Source: Rana temporaria
Lineage: Eukaryota; Chordata; Amphibia; Anura; Ranidae
NCBI RefSeq assembly: GCF_905171775.1
Contig: NC_053501.1
Location: 20,001,254-20,065,253 of the forward strand
Reading direction: 5' to 3'
DNA length: 64,000 nt
Below the pieces are notes generated by a model. It was not told where the DNA came from. It saw only the letters and a list, made by a program, of their open reading frames with translations, and ran no database searches. Position numbers and translations under genes: made by a program. Below, in pieces: positions 11,820-23,554 of this stretch (position 1 is its first letter; every line of letters begins with the position of its first letter).

Positions 11820-13362
11820 CACCCCTTAGCACGGTGCTGCTCTAAAGTCTCTGTTTGCTCAGTGTTACTTTATGCCAAGTCTTAGATTGCCAGACGTAAC
11901 TTAATCATGCATTATAGTGACAGATGTCCAGCATAGTATTAATTCACCAGCCTGGAGAGTGACAGTCTGGACATGAGTCCCATGTGGGACCCATTAAAGC
12001 CATCCAATGCTGTTTTATCCTTTCTAATTTAGACTTATGTACAAGACCACATAATCGCAAGGTCTTACAAGTTCACCCAGGTAAGTCATTCTACCCAGCA
12101 GTAATTAGGAGAGCAGTTAACCTTTTTTCGTATGTTCAGCAACCTTCTCAGTTCCATGCTGTTGTCATGATCAAAATATATATTTTCAGCTGCTCTTGCT
12201 TGCATCATTTATTAGACCTACAGACCTTTCTAAAGCATAAAAATCATTATAAGTTTTGCTTGTTATGGGGCGACAATAATGGTTTGAGGCCAGTTTTATA
12301 TTGGTTGGGGTATTTTTTTATTTACTTTTTTATTGTCCTTTTAATATAAAGCAAAGGTCCACCCTATAACAAAAAAAAATACATAAAAAGGCTCCTTAAA
12401 ATACATTAAAAAAATGTAAAAATGGCTGTTGCTAAGCAGTCTTCCTAATCTGCCACTTCCTGTACCGCGGATAAATTCTTTCTCGTCCTCCTCGCGGTAT
12501 TTCCGCACAAGGGGGTCGCACAAGGGGGTCGTATTACCGCACAAGTGGGTCGCACAAGGGGGTCGTCTTATACGGTGATAAGATCACAAAACCACAGTTT
12601 TAAACTGAATATTAGGGGGTTGTCTTATGTGCTTAGCCGCCTTATATGCCGGCAAATACGGTACATCAATGTAAAAATAACACCCTTAAACAATCTCGCC
12701 AACCGGTGTGGAGAAAGGCAACCCGCACTTCCGGGAACCGAGGTACGCAAAGACGTCAGCACGTCGCTCTGCCCTACGAGTTTCCTCACATGCTTTTTAA
12801 ATCTATGTTTAACCTGCGGTCCCATGACAGTGAACCTCAGTCCTTCGCAATTCAACACTGAAATGTGAGTCAGAGGCCAGGTCCCATCCTAACATCGCCG
12901 CCAGACATCCTGACATCAATGAGAGGGGCGGCAACAAGATTGGTGAGAGACTGGCATGCAAAGTGGCTTCAGAAGACCAACAGTTACCACCCAAACTGGC
13001 AGATCAGAAGATTGTGGATTTAGGTGATTCATGGATTACCTTTTTCAAATGAGCAACTGTGGATCAAGCACCTGTGAGCTCTACTAAGCAAGCATTGTTT
13101 GGGTAGTAGCACAGGACTTTCTGTTTGTACTAGCAAAAAACTACATATCCAAGACTTGCTTCAGAAGGAACTTTACTGCCCTCATTTTTTTTAATTCCCT
13201 CATACTGTCTGTGCTGTACTGTCCTAAGATCAAAAACTCACCTGTCCTGCAAATTCGGCATTGCTCCATTGTATTTCCACTATTCAGGTGACTCATCCCA
13301 GGTCCTGCACCATCATCTTGGTCCCCCTCAGTCATTTGGAACCAACTGTCTATTCCCGGTTC
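11820..13362. other. spacer with a small CGCACAAGGGGGTCG repeat
   Basis: Mostly unassigned. Four CGCACAAG(G/T)GGGTCG units lie at about 12503-12567. They are followed by a segment ending in a CAAATACGGTA word near 12652-12662, which resembles the termini of mariner-like MITEs. No complete element or gene could be bounded. Confidence 0.4.
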
Positions 13363-13489
13363 CAGGGCTGGTGCAAGGATTTTTGACACCCTAGGCGAAA
13401 TCTAATTTTCCCCCCCCCCCCCCCTTGTCTCTACCCCTGACTCCACACTCTTTTCTCTGCCCATGTAAACCCCACCTTTTTAATGAAGT

Positions 13490-13737
13490 GTCCATCAAAT
13501 GCAGCCTCACCAGCGCCCATCAAATGCAGTTTTACCAGCGCCCATCAAATACAGCCTCACCAGTGCCCATCAAATGCAGCTTCACCAGCGTCCATCAATG
13601 CAGCTTTACCAGTGCCCATTAATGCAGCCTAACCAGCACGCATCAAATGCAGCCTACCAGCGCACATCAAATGCAGCTTGCCAGCGCACATCAAATGCAG
13701 CCTCACCAGTGCCCATCAATGCAGCCTCACCAGCGCC
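13490..13737. repeat. CATCAAATGCAGC minisatellite, split by an insertion
   Basis: Units of about 22-27 bp are based on CATCAAATGCAGCCTCACCAG. About ten are here, and the array resumes after the inserted hAT element at 14053-14165. Frames reading through it are open by composition only. Confidence 0.9.
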
Positions 13738-14052
13738 CAGGGCAGGACTTAGGGTGGTGGGGGCCCCTGGGCTTGAGTGTTGATTGAAGGGACCCCCTGG
13801 AGCCGAGAAGCGGGGAGGATCAGAGTTGTTGATGAGTGGGGGGGCGTGGCCCAATGACAGTAGCTGAGGGGGGGTGGCGATCGTAGTTGTTGAGCGGAGG
13901 GGGGTGCTATGGCTGGACGGACTTCTTACCTCTTCATCCGCAGCTGCATGGCTCTTCCTGTTTCCTCCTCCCGTGCTGCATGGCTCTTCCTGCTTCCTCC
14001 TCCTGGGGCCACCTATTGGGCCCAGTCAAGCCCAATGGTAAGTCCAGCCCTG
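13738..14052. mobile_element. 315-bp hAT element nested in the hAT element
   Basis: The ends CAGGGCAGGACTTA and TAAGTCCAGCCCTG are flanked by an exact 8-bp duplication CCAGCGCC (13730-13737 and 14053-14060). The insertion falls inside a unit of the outer element's minisatellite, so it is younger than both the array and the outer element. Confidence 0.93.
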
Positions 14053-14401
14053 CCAGCGCCCAATAATGCAGCCTCACCAGCATGCATCAAATGCAGCCTA
14101 CCAGTGCCCATCAAATGCAGCCTCACCAGCGTCCATCAAATACAGCCTACCAGTGCCCATCAATTAATGTTTGCTTTCTTCCAGTCATTCAGGGAGTCGC
14201 AACACAGACACAGTACTCCGCCGCCGCTGCGCCTCTGACACTATGTGCGAATGGAGCGGCAGCTGGCTGCTGATGCTGAGACTTAGTTGCTTGCTGCAGA
14301 GAGAAGATAGTAGAAACATCAGTGGCCAGGCACCCTAGGCAGCAGGGAGCCCTAGGTGGCTGCCTAGTTTTCCTAATGGTAACACTGGCCCTGCCTGGTT
14401 C

Positions 14402-14697
14402 AGACAGCCAGAACTTGATGATGAGTGCCCACCAGCTGCTCTGCCACTTCTAAAGCCTCCTGAGATATATGACGGGGATAGCCCAGGAGGCTGTAAAAAC
14501 AAGGACATGTCATTCTCACCTAGAAAAGAGCAGCACAGGGGACGAGCTGCAATAAAAATTTAAACAGAGTTAAAAAAAAACACCCTTTTTCAAACATCAG
14601 TGGGTTGAAGTGAGGTAAAGTATCATTTAGAGTGAAGCTTTCAATCCCCTAAATGTACTTCAACAAAACAGATTTTACGGCAAGTACCAAAAACCTT
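14402..14697. other. unassigned spacer
   Basis: No recognisable gene or element between the outer hAT element and the DIRS element. Confidence 0.3.
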
Positions 14698-14930
14698 ATT
14701 ATACCTCAGACAGGAGGCTCATATCTTATGCATTATCTTTCTTTAATAATGCCCATAGCAGAAATACAGTAAACATTTATCGTAACTTAAAAGAAAAAAT
14801 TCAAAGAACTACCCTTCCCAGCAGTCCCTGGGCCAGTGTAGCCCCTCCCAGACCATAATCTATATAAGGGACTGTCTGAGGTAACCTATTCCTCTTTCTT
14901 TCTGCTCATGGCAGAGCACACAAGATAAGT
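14698..14930. repeat. DIRS left inverted terminal repeat
   Basis: Starts ATTATACCTCAGACAGG and reads into CCTATTCCTCTTTCTT. It matches the complement of 20193-20395 almost base for base. The main difference is in the outermost 30 bases, where left and right termini diverge, as DIRS ends do. Confidence 0.93.
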
Positions 14931-14937
14931 ATTTCAT

Positions 14938-15052
14938 GTACCTTTATTATTTACAAGATAGGTATTTCATGTACCTTTATTATTTACAGGATAGGTTCTT
15001 CTTGTATCTTTATTATTTACAAGATAGGTGTTTCATGTACCTTTATTGTTTG
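14938..15052. repeat. four tandem 33-bp units behind the DIRS left repeat
   Basis: Units read ACAAGATAGGTATTTCATGT followed by ACCTTTATTATTT, with the third unit diverged. They lie just inside the left terminal repeat, where the leader would be. Confidence 0.88.
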
Positions 15053-15789
15053 ATTGTATATATGGTCTCTGATACCGAGTGCCCCGGTGTCAAGTGATTT
15101 TGTTCAGTCTTGACTGATATGTTTGAGGTATTGTGGAACATGGGGAGTTTCCCTGGAATTCCTCCCTGATACCGAATGCCCAGGTGTCAGGTATTTTGTC
15201 GGAATTGATTGTTCTGTAGTTTTTGGAAGATGTGGAATACTGGGGGTTCTCCCTGCTATCCCCCGTTTCTGCGCTTTATTTCTGTCTGCCTGACACCGGA
15301 GCGGTGTCAGGCAGATATGTTTGAGAGGCCACGTTTGTTTGTTTCCAATTCTTTGATTCTTTGCTCGGGTTTTTTCCCTTTTCTTTGACGCCGGAGCACT
15401 GCGGCGTCCGTGCGGGATCCGCGCTGTTTTTCATTCGCTCCCTCGGCGGGCGCCATGCCTGGGCAACTGTCCCCCCCCCCCTCCCTCCCCACGCTCCCCT
15501 TTGCGCGCTCAGGTGGGGGGCGGGGTCTCCGCCGCGGCTGCTCCTCTCCTCTCTTTCGGTGCCTCTCTCGGTATCGAGAGCGAGACGGGGGAGAACGGTT
15601 CTCATCAACCGTTCCGTCCCTCACAACCTCGGGCCAATAAGAACACCAGAGGCCGTAGTCTCGCGAGACTTCGCCTCTGGAGTTAGAATCTCGTCAGGCT
15701 CCCCTCACACCGCAGGATGTCCTTCCCAGCGGTGTCGTAGCCAGGAACCTGCTGCTGTTTCACCATGCTTTCAACCACTAGATGGCAGT

Positions 15790-16325
15790 ACATCTTTCAG
15801 ATATATATATATATATAAATATATATATTTCATTCCAATGAATCAATATCTAATAAATAAATAAATAAATTAATTAATTAATTAAATTAAATAATTTAAA
15901 TAACCGAATCTACAATGAATAATTCAATATATACTCAAATTATATTTCTGGGGAATTTATTCCCTAGAACATATACCTTATTTATCCTAATAAATAAATA
16001 ATCAATATGTAGATAGATCAATAAATCAATATATTAAATAAAGAAATTATAGCATGTTTATCTCCGGGGAATTTATTCCCTACAACATACTCCTAATAAA
16101 TAATGTATTAAATAACTATCTAAGGATTGAATGAATAAATACATTTATTATTAATGATATTATTATTAATATATATTATTACTTATAATATATAACTAAA
16201 TCCATTATTCAATTTTACAAATAATAAATTATAGATGGATTATACAAATTATATATTCATTATATAAATAAATTATACAAATATGTATAAAAAATTGTAT
16301 TGAATTGTACAAAGATTCTACAATT
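15790..16325. repeat. AT-rich block inside the DIRS element
   Basis: Over 500 bp of TAAATAAAT and ATTAATT words in an otherwise GC-moderate element. GGGGAATTTATTCCCTA occurs at about 15950 and 16067. It could be a microsatellite expansion or an old insertion in the leader or gag region. No inverted ends were seen. Confidence 0.6.
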
Positions 16326-17620
16326 TAATGAATATCATGGCATTGTTCATGCCGGTACCCCGGATAGGGTGGACACAGTCCTAGGAGGCCAAATCTCAAC
16401 AGTGTTACACAGTTGCCAAAACTGATCGGTAGACCAATCTTTACGACCATGGCGTCGGTTACCCCCGCCTGCACACCATATGCCCGGACCATCCGGCAAC
16501 GGTCTACCGCCCCTGAGAAGGGCTGGGCGTTCCAAAACGCTGCCACGTTTCTGTGGCCCTTGACTCCCCGACAGGGGAAGTAAATAATATGTCCCAGGCA
16601 GTACCCTACCCGGACTGCCGACCCACTGCCCTCCCAGACTCCAACCGACCCCCGAGCCTCGGGGAGATGCACATGCAGAGGCAGCGATCCGTTAGACGGA
16701 CTAAGCCAGACCCATTCGTGGACTCTTCCAGAGTTGTCCGCGGAGTCTGAGGCGGCTAACACCTTGAGTCTGAGGTTGTAGATGATGAGAATGATGATGA
16801 GTGTCAGGGCAGTGGGCACATGGCGCTCTATGACGACGCCAACCCTGTTCCCAGGGTGACACTCTATGGATTCTCGTAGAGAGCCATTATAGATCCGGGG
16901 GCGATATGCCATCCACACTCCGATGACTGGGCACCTCCGCCCGAGGTGATCCAATATATCACATAATGGACCCGGAGATCGGTCGAAAAACTCACCGAAT
17001 CATTTTCAGGGCGTAACCCCCTTCCTTTACCATTTATGGCTGTGCACACTCCCGAGGTGAACCCCATACCCTGGGGGTATCCCACCATACACGGGAAATC
17101 CCCCAAGCTGGGAATAGAGAGGTCCTTCGGATCATACAGACCAGGGCCTTGGATCTTTGGGACCTATCACCATCATCCCACACCTTAGTGAGCAGGCCAC
17201 GCCGCTGAACAGCCGACTGACCTGTCCCAAATCGGGGCTGGGCCCAACGGGCGGTCGCCTCCTGGGATGCGTGGACACTACGGGTCCGACTGGACACCGC
17301 CGCTCGAATCTTAACGTGGCTTGTTCCCCAGCTGTCTCACCTAGCCGAATCAGACCCCGGTCCGACCACCGAGGGCAGGCTAGTCGGGATCACGCTGATT
17401 AAGATATTCCAAGACGGTAGGGCTCTATTCCATCCCGGATGAACCCAAACGTCATCAAAGTCTAACACGGTACAGTGCCGGTCTATCAGGATTATAGGAC
17501 CGGAGATGGACCTAGTCCCTCTTTCCTCGGTCTTCAGACCTGAACACCGCCCTAATAGACAACGAATTGCAGGGCCTCTGGTTCACCCAAACGATAGTGG
17601 AGACGGACCCGCTCTCCCCG

Positions 17621-18330
17621 GGTTTCCCCAACAATGTCTTCCTGGTCAGGAAAGGAGGGCGGTTATCGTCCGGTAGTAACTTGAGAAATCTCTCGTAATT
17701 ACTGTATACAGTGACGACATTCTGCGACACAAAGGGTGAGGTTGATTATCTACTTGGACGACCTACTCTTAATGGCTCGTACCCCTCGCCTGGCGAACGA
17801 ACACGCCTCCGGGACAGTTCCCCATAGATCACGGGGAATCTATCCTCTCCCCATCTCAGGAGGTACAGTTTTAGGGTTCTTGGTGGACACCAACCTAGTG
17901 ATCCTTCGGCTACCCATGACCACTTGGCCGCCATTTGCACGAGGTCAGTATCGTGCTGGGCTAACGACGGGTATCCTTACGCGGACTGGCTCGCCTGGTC
18001 GGCCTGTTTCCGGCGTTAATCCAGGCCATTTGTCCAGCTTCTTTTCACTATCGAGACCTTCAGAGTCTCAGTCCCTACGTTTTTGCCAGGGGCTTCACTG
18101 TGCAGACGTCGTCACTCTGGACACGGAAGCCATAATTGAACTACGGTGGTGGCTACGTCAGGTCGACAGACGGCACGGCAGGTCCACCTGCAACTCCACG
18201 ACGGATTCATCTTGGAATAGGTTGCCAACCACTCGGTTGGGGTACTCGATGCGGTCCCTCGTCCACAGGAGGGGCGTGGCCCACAACGGAGTCTCTGCTG
18301 CACGTTCACACGTGGAAATCCTGACGACCG
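17621..18330 (+). pseudogene. DIRS reverse transcriptase/RNase H remnant
   Basis: In order: GFPNNVFLVRKGG (from 17621, similar to the conserved N-terminal block of DIRS reverse transcriptases), RLIIYLDDLLLMA with the catalytic YLDD box (17739-17777), LGFLVDT (about 17871-17892), and an RNase H block GWGTRCGPSSTGGAW (about 18235-18280). The first lies in frame 2, the YLDD and LGFLVDT blocks in frame 3 and the RNase H block in frame 1. The gap between the first block and YLDD is about 120 bp, much shorter than the usual palm domain spacing, so an internal deletion is likely. Non-functional. Confidence 0.82.
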
Positions 18331-18869
18331 TCTTGCCATCAGGACTCTAATGCCACACACGTCCACCTACGGTGTGTTCTTGCGTATGGACACCGTATCC
18401 GCGGTCCAGTACGACCTTCGCTTGGGGGGTCCTTGACCCAAAATCCTAACGGATCTAGCAAGATCTCTGACATTTCTGCCTAGAACTCGACATCGTTCCA
18501 GCTGCGAAATGTACCCCAGGCACTTCCGCTATGGTGTTAGATTGGAATTCTCGTTACCCGCCCAATTCCATCGACTGACGACTGCACCGGTCAGTGTTCC
18601 TGGCCCTTGCTCCCTTATGGGATCCTTTCTCTCCCCAGTCTGTACAGGGATCTGCACCCTCTATTCACGACGCACGTCCTACTTCTCTTCGCATGGTTGG
18701 GTTTTCGGGGTGTCGGTCACGGACAGCGACCTTTTCTTTTATAATGGGGGTTCCACTTGCCTTGATCTAGGCCTTGGGACTAGATATACATTTCGATCAT
18801 CCGGAGGACTCTGGGTTAGTTGGTGATCAACGACAAGTTAACCTCATGAAGGCGTTCGTCTGAGATGAC

Positions 18870-19600
18870 CAACTACCTGGTGGACTCGTTTGAGTCCGGG
18901 AGGTCCTATAGCTCCCCTGCGCCTTCCGCGCTGCGAACTCGGACTACCGCTCCCTTGTAGACTTACTACCGGTGGGATAACACCCATGGTGTACCGACTT
19001 AGTAAGCGTTAAGTTTCAACGCCCATCACACCCAGCGTATCAACGCTCTTGGGAGGTGATCAGTGGTCCTGACCACACGCCAGGACTGGGGGGACAATCT
19101 CACTCTGTCGGAGGTTATTGTCGTTTGAGCTACTGCCCCCTCGTGTCTGATTCCGTCAGACGCATATCGGGTGTCACGACGTTGGCCATTCCAGGCGTCG
19201 GATCCCGCCTCGGAGAGTCGGGGTTTTTCCGTCGTGCGTAGGACAGCAGCGGGACTTCATCGTTTTTTTTCTACCCGTTCTTCCCCGCACATCGTACTCC
19301 GTTGTCTACGGATTTCTTAGTCCTTCACGGTCCCACTGCGATCTTCGCATCTCTTCCTACTCCTCATTCCTACGCTAAACCTCAGTTTCCGGTTTCCTCA
19401 GCTACGCTAGCCAGAGGGGGTACGATCAATCATGGAAATGGCAGGGTCTTACATAACCCCGTTGGGCGCCCACCCCTCCAGAGGAGCGGTGGCTCCTAGG
19501 TCATCACCCCGGGCGGCTCCCTATAGGATTTACGGCTAGCGGCGGACTGGTAACCACGATTGCTTTCCGCCAATTCTGCTTGGATCGGAGGAACACATAT
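18870..19600 (+). pseudogene. possible DIRS tyrosine recombinase remnant
   Basis: The position just before the internal complementary region is where DIRS elements place their recombinase gene. A NYLVDSFESGRSYSS-like reading near 18868-18912 resembles the helical region before the catalytic domain. The arginine and tyrosine catalytic residues could not be traced because of frameshifts. The call rests mainly on position. Confidence 0.4.
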
Positions 19601-19666
19601 CTATATCAATTTTGTAGTTGTTTCATTTGTTATCATCTATATATGCATTGTTATAGCTTTGAACTT

Positions 19667-19763
19667 GCATAAGATATGAGCCTCCTGTCTGAGGTATAAT
19701 TCGAGATTTTCCTAGCTTGTGACGGAAAATATTGATTATATGAAGACAGGAGGCGAGTATCTT
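19667..19763. repeat. DIRS internal complementary region
   Basis: The first 34 bp (to GAGGTATAAT) are the complement of the left terminus. The rest (from TCGAGATTTTCCTAGC to GCGAGTATCTT) is the complement of the right terminus at about 20374-20436. The junction shows how the two ends would be joined in the circular form. Confidence 0.94.
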
Positions 19764-20192
19764 CCCTCCCGACCCAACCCTGTCACGAGGTTGTCTCTCT
19801 CTCGTTCTAGACTGTTGAACCACACACCCTGCAAGTCGGAGGCTGGTACGCCCCGGGAGTTCGTTTTCACTAACCCCGTCGGGATTGCTGTTCCGTTTCG
19901 ATCCATGGGTTTAGTTCACCGCAGATGGAGGCTCCTACTACGTTCCAGATCCGGAGTCGGGATGCCGTTGACTGAATCCGTTGGTCCATGTTCCTGAAGA
20001 CGACTGATCGGTCGGCTCCGAATGGTTTTGATTTTCCTATAGTCCCCGTTGGGATGAAGTTGGTCCGGATGAAGTTGGTCCGTGTTGGCCTTGTCCTTTC
20101 GTTTCCTCCAGATTCAGATGTTGTGTTCCGGTCGGAAGGTCCCGGCAGCCGCGGAGATGTCTAATTGGACTTTCGGTTCCTGTTTACACTAA

Positions 20193-20441
20193 TTCGCATG
20201 AAGAAAGAGGAATAGGTTACCTCAGACAGTCCCTTATATAGATTATGGTCTGGGAGGGGCTACACTGGCCCAGGGACTGCTGGGAAGGGTAGTTCTTTGA
20301 ATTTTTTCTTTTAAGTTACAATAAATGTTTACTGTATTTCTGCTATGGGCATTATTAAAGAAAGATAATGCATAAGATACTCGCCTCCTGTCTTCATATA
20401 ATCAATATTTTCCGTCACAAGCTAGGAAAATCTCGAATTAT
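20193..20441. repeat. DIRS right inverted terminal repeat
   Basis: Inverted partner of 14698-14930, extended by about 45 bp (TAATCAATATTTTCCGTCAC and onward) that pair with the internal complementary region rather than with the left end. Confidence 0.93.
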
Positions 20442-20964
20442 TACATATGTAATTGCTGCACAAGCCATTTTGTAATTTAATGTTATTAAAAATTACTTTT
20501 AAATTTCAATTTTCTGCCAGCTATGGTTTTCTAAAGCTGAAAAGAAATGACATTTTGCTTTCCTGTAACCATGGCAACACTACTATGTAGAGCGTTGTAT
20601 TGCACGTAACTTCAGCTGGCCGTAGCTCCAGATTTGTTCTGATCGTTCTGACATACGCTTTTCACTGAAGGTAACCTCTGCTTGTGTGCGTGTTTTTTCA
20701 TCCGAAGTTTAGCGTGAATGGCCCAGAGGTTTATAACGGGTTTATTTTAAGCTTAAATTAAAAGTTATAACGAGGCAGGCTTTCTGAGTAAAAGGGAAGG
20801 AAAAATAACATTTTAGCTAGCACATGTTTTGGGTTTTTATTACAGAGAACCACCACACTCAGCCTACATCACTGAGATAAGATATCAGCTGCACAGGGAG
20901 GGCATTGTTTTTAAGGAGCCAGGCAACTAACAGAGAGGGATGCGCAAAACTGGGAGTTTTGTCT
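20442..20964. other. unassigned spacer
   Basis: No gene or bounded repeat recognised. Confidence 0.3.
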
Positions 20965-20968
20965 TTAA

Positions 20969-21900
20969 CCACTTAAGCCCCGGACCATATTGCTGGTCAA
21001 AGACCAGAGCACTTTTTGCGATTCGGCACTGCGTCGCTTTAACTGAAAATTGCGCGGTCGTGCGACGTGGCTCCCGAACAAAATTGGCGTCCTTTTTTTC
21101 CCACAAATAGAGCTTTCTTTTGGTGGTATTTGATCGCCTCTGCGGTTTTTCGTTTTTGTGCTATAAACAAAAATAGAGCGACAATTTTGAAAAAAAATGA
21201 ATATTTTTTTACTTTTTACCATAATAAATATCCCCCAAAAATATATAAAAAAACTATTTTTTTCCTCAGTTTAGGACGATATGTATTCTTCTACATATTT
21301 TTCGTAAAAAAAAATCACAATAAGCGTTTATTGATTGGTTTGCACAAAAGTTATAGTTACAAAATAGGGGGTAGTTTTATGGCATTTTTATTAATATTTT
21401 TTTTTTACTAGTAATGGCGGCGATCAGCGATTTTTATCGGTACTGCGACATCATGGCGGACACGTCGGACACTTTTGACAAATTTTTGGGACCATTGGCA
21501 TTTTTATAACGATCAGTGCTATAAAAATGCATTGATTACTATAAAAATGCCACTGGCAGGGAAGGGGTTAACTCTAGGGGCGGGGAAGGGGTTGAGTATG
21601 TTACCTGGGTGTGTTCTGACTGTAGGGGGGGGTGGACTGACTGGGGGAAATGACTGATCTTCTGTTCATACATTGTATGAACAGACAGTCAGGCATTTCT
21701 CCCCTGACAGGACCGGTCAGGCATTTCTCCCCTTACACGCACAGCTCCCAGTCCTCTCTCTGTAACGAGCAATCGCGGGTGCCCGGCAGCGATCGCGCCC
21801 GCCGGGCACGCGCACGGGAGTCAGGGACGTATAGCTACGCGGTCTCGCCCAGCAGAGCCGACCTGCCGCCATAAAACTGCGTCGGCTGGTCGGCAAGCAG
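20969..21900. mobile_element. TTAA-flanked CCACTT element, copy 3 (reversed)
   Basis: Flanked by TTAA at 20965-20968 and 21901-21904. The conserved AT-rich block with GAGCTTTCTTTTGGTGGTAT comes first here, so orientation is opposite to copy 1. The distal part is GC-rich with a hairpin around 21656-21683. The right TTAA also begins the AGTGGTTGTAAA element fragment that follows. Confidence 0.82.
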
Positions 21901-21904
21901 TTAA

Positions 21905-22000
21905 AGTGGTTGTAAAGGCTCAAGGTTTTTTTACCTTCCTGAATTCTATTCATGAAGGCAAAACAAAACTTCTGTGTGCAGCTCCCCCCAACCCCCCTAA
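21905..22000. mobile_element. left end of an AGTGGTTGTAAA element
   Basis: AGTGGTTGTAAAGG directly follows the shared TTAA at 21901-21904. It matches the left ends at 28999 and 40498. No right end is found, so this is a truncated copy with an uncertain right limit. Confidence 0.55.
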
Positions 22001-22173
22001 TACTATAAATTGATTAGACTCATGTAGATTGGCATGTTAATTGCTAAATGTTATTATTCCTTCCCTATGTTTATCTATGCATCCATTATCGCACAAAGTA
22101 CAGGACGTCATATGACGTCCACTCGGGATAATAGATCCCCTTTTTGGACGTCAAATGACGGCGTGCGGTTTTA

Positions 22174-22467
22174 GGCTGCATTCACACCTGAGCCTAGCGT
22201 TTTGCGGCGTTTTTTACAACGATTTGCCGCGACAAAACGCATCGTTTTTTACCGCGGTTTTTTACAGGTCTAGGGTCACCAATGTAAAACGCCCAAATTC
22301 GAGCGACAAAAAAGGGTCCAGAACTTGTTTGGGTTTCAGGCGTTCGGCGTCAGGCGTTTTGTAGTGGAGATGTGAACCATCTCCATAGAGAATAATGTAT
22401 TTTTTCCCCTCTAGCGTTTTGGGGTGTCGCGCTTCAGGCGACAAAACGCTCAGGTGTGAATGCAGCC
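22174..22467. mobile_element. MITE with GGCTGCATTCACACCTGAGC ends
   Basis: Near-perfect 20-bp inverted ends are flanked by TTA at 22171-22173 and 22468-22470. The 3-bp TTA duplication is typical of PIF/Harbinger. The interior is built of TTTTGTCGC-like and GCGTTTTG words. It sits in a fragment (about 22080-22485) ending AAGTGGTTAA, probably an older TTAA element. Confidence 0.85.
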
Positions 22468-22554
22468 TTAAAGTGGTTAATGTAATTAATTTTAGCTTGC
22501 AAAAAATAAATAAAAAATGATGCCCGGAACCCCGCTTTAAGAAGGCAATTGGTT

Positions 22555-22809
22555 CCACTAGATTTTAGTTCGGGGTATCAGAGTAAAGAGGCTGAATACA
22601 AGTTCACATCACAATTTTCACATATTTATTTGTAAAAAAAAAAAAAAAAAAATATATTTTTTTTATCATTTTCCTTCCACTTTACAATTATGCGCCACTT
22701 TGTGTTGGTCTATCACATAAAATCCCAATAAAATACGTTTACATTTTTGGTTGTAACATGACCAAATGTGGAAAATTTCAAGGGGTGTGAATACTTTTTC
22801 AAGGCGCTG
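22555..22809 (-). mobile_element. Tc1 right-end fragment
   Basis: The segment ends TTTCAAGGCGCTG before TA. It contains the GTGTTGGTCTATCACATAAA block also seen at 48112-48136 and 52612-52635. The transposase and other end are missing. Confidence 0.8.
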
Positions 22810-22811
22810 TA

Positions 22812-23550
22812 GGTATTTTTAGGAACATTCATTTATGGTATCAGAGGGCGGCAGCTTCCCTAAATTAGGAGTTTCCATCTTTATTTCCAAAATATTTTGA
22901 AAGCCGCAAATAAAAACAAAACGCCATGCTGTATAAATAAGCAATTAGACATCTCTAAACGATGGTCCTCATCCCCAGTAATTATGCGGCATTCTAGTTC
23001 TTGACGTTTGCAATCTTGTGTTGGAAGCAGTGCAAATATATCTCGGAAACAATAGAAGGATTTCAGTGGGACACTGGCACGAGTTTCGTCTTTTTGTTTT
23101 TTTTCTTCTTCTTTTCTGGCAATCTTATCCACACGGCGGATTAAAAAAAAAAGCTGACAAAGATACATATGACTTGGCGGGGATGTTTGATCAGAGCTCT
23201 GGAGGGAAAATTGAAGCCATTTCTCTATTGTCTGCTGTGTATTGTGCTTGGAATAAATGTTCTTAAGAGCAATTCACAGTTGACCACAAAGTCATTATTC
23301 TCTTTGACAAAGTTTGACCATGGGCCTCGAACAACAGCATATTAGGGAAATGAGTTTTGCAGTGAAATTTAGTCTAGTGGCAAAAAATTTCGCCCTGCCA
23401 AAGTGGCGTTCGGGGAGGATTCAGACATGAATATTAATAACGGCTTGTTGTGAGCCCAGCAGATAATGTAAACATGGCTCATGGGTAGAATTGTGGCTAC
23501 CATGGCAGCCTTTACATTGAGATAAAGGAAATGATTACAACCTAGGGAAG
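22812..23550. other. unassigned spacer
   Basis: No gene or bounded element recognised. Confidence 0.3.
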
Positions 23551-23554
23551 GCTA

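Larger units (their letters stand above)
13363..14393. mobile_element. non-autonomous hAT element, outer copy
   Basis: The ends CAGGGCTGGTG and CACTGGCCCTG are flanked by CCCGGTTC (13355-13362) and CCTGGTTC (14394-14401), an 8-bp duplication with one change. The interior has many CATCAAATGCAGCCTCACCAG repeats and is interrupted by another hAT element at 13738-14052. No transposase is present. Confidence 0.88.
14698..20441 (+). mobile_element. DIRS-type retrotransposon, complete structure, dead coding
   Basis: About 220 bp at the left end recurs inverted at the right end with few changes. An internal complementary region at 19667-19763 joins the complement of the left terminus to the complement of the right terminus. 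That arrangement is diagnostic of DIRS elements, which replicate through a circular intermediate closed by a tyrosine recombinase and leave no target duplication. Reverse transcriptase and RNase H motifs appear in order between 17621 and 18260, but in three different frames. The length, 5.74 kb, is normal for the group. The inverted repeats are nearly identical to each other, yet the coding region is broken, so this copy cannot act alone. Confidence 0.93.

Noticed and set aside
13490..14165. Regularly spaced repeats that could be mistaken for a CRISPR array
   Set aside because: Units are contiguous and degenerate with no unique spacers. This is a eukaryotic minisatellite inside a hAT element.
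15361..15864. 167-codon frame near the DIRS left end
   Set aside because: GC-rich leader-like sequence, runs into AT repeats, no domain.
16325..16954. 209-codon minus-strand frame in the DIRS element
   Set aside because: DIRS coding runs on the plus strand here. No known domain is seen, and it is the shadow of decayed gag-region sequence.
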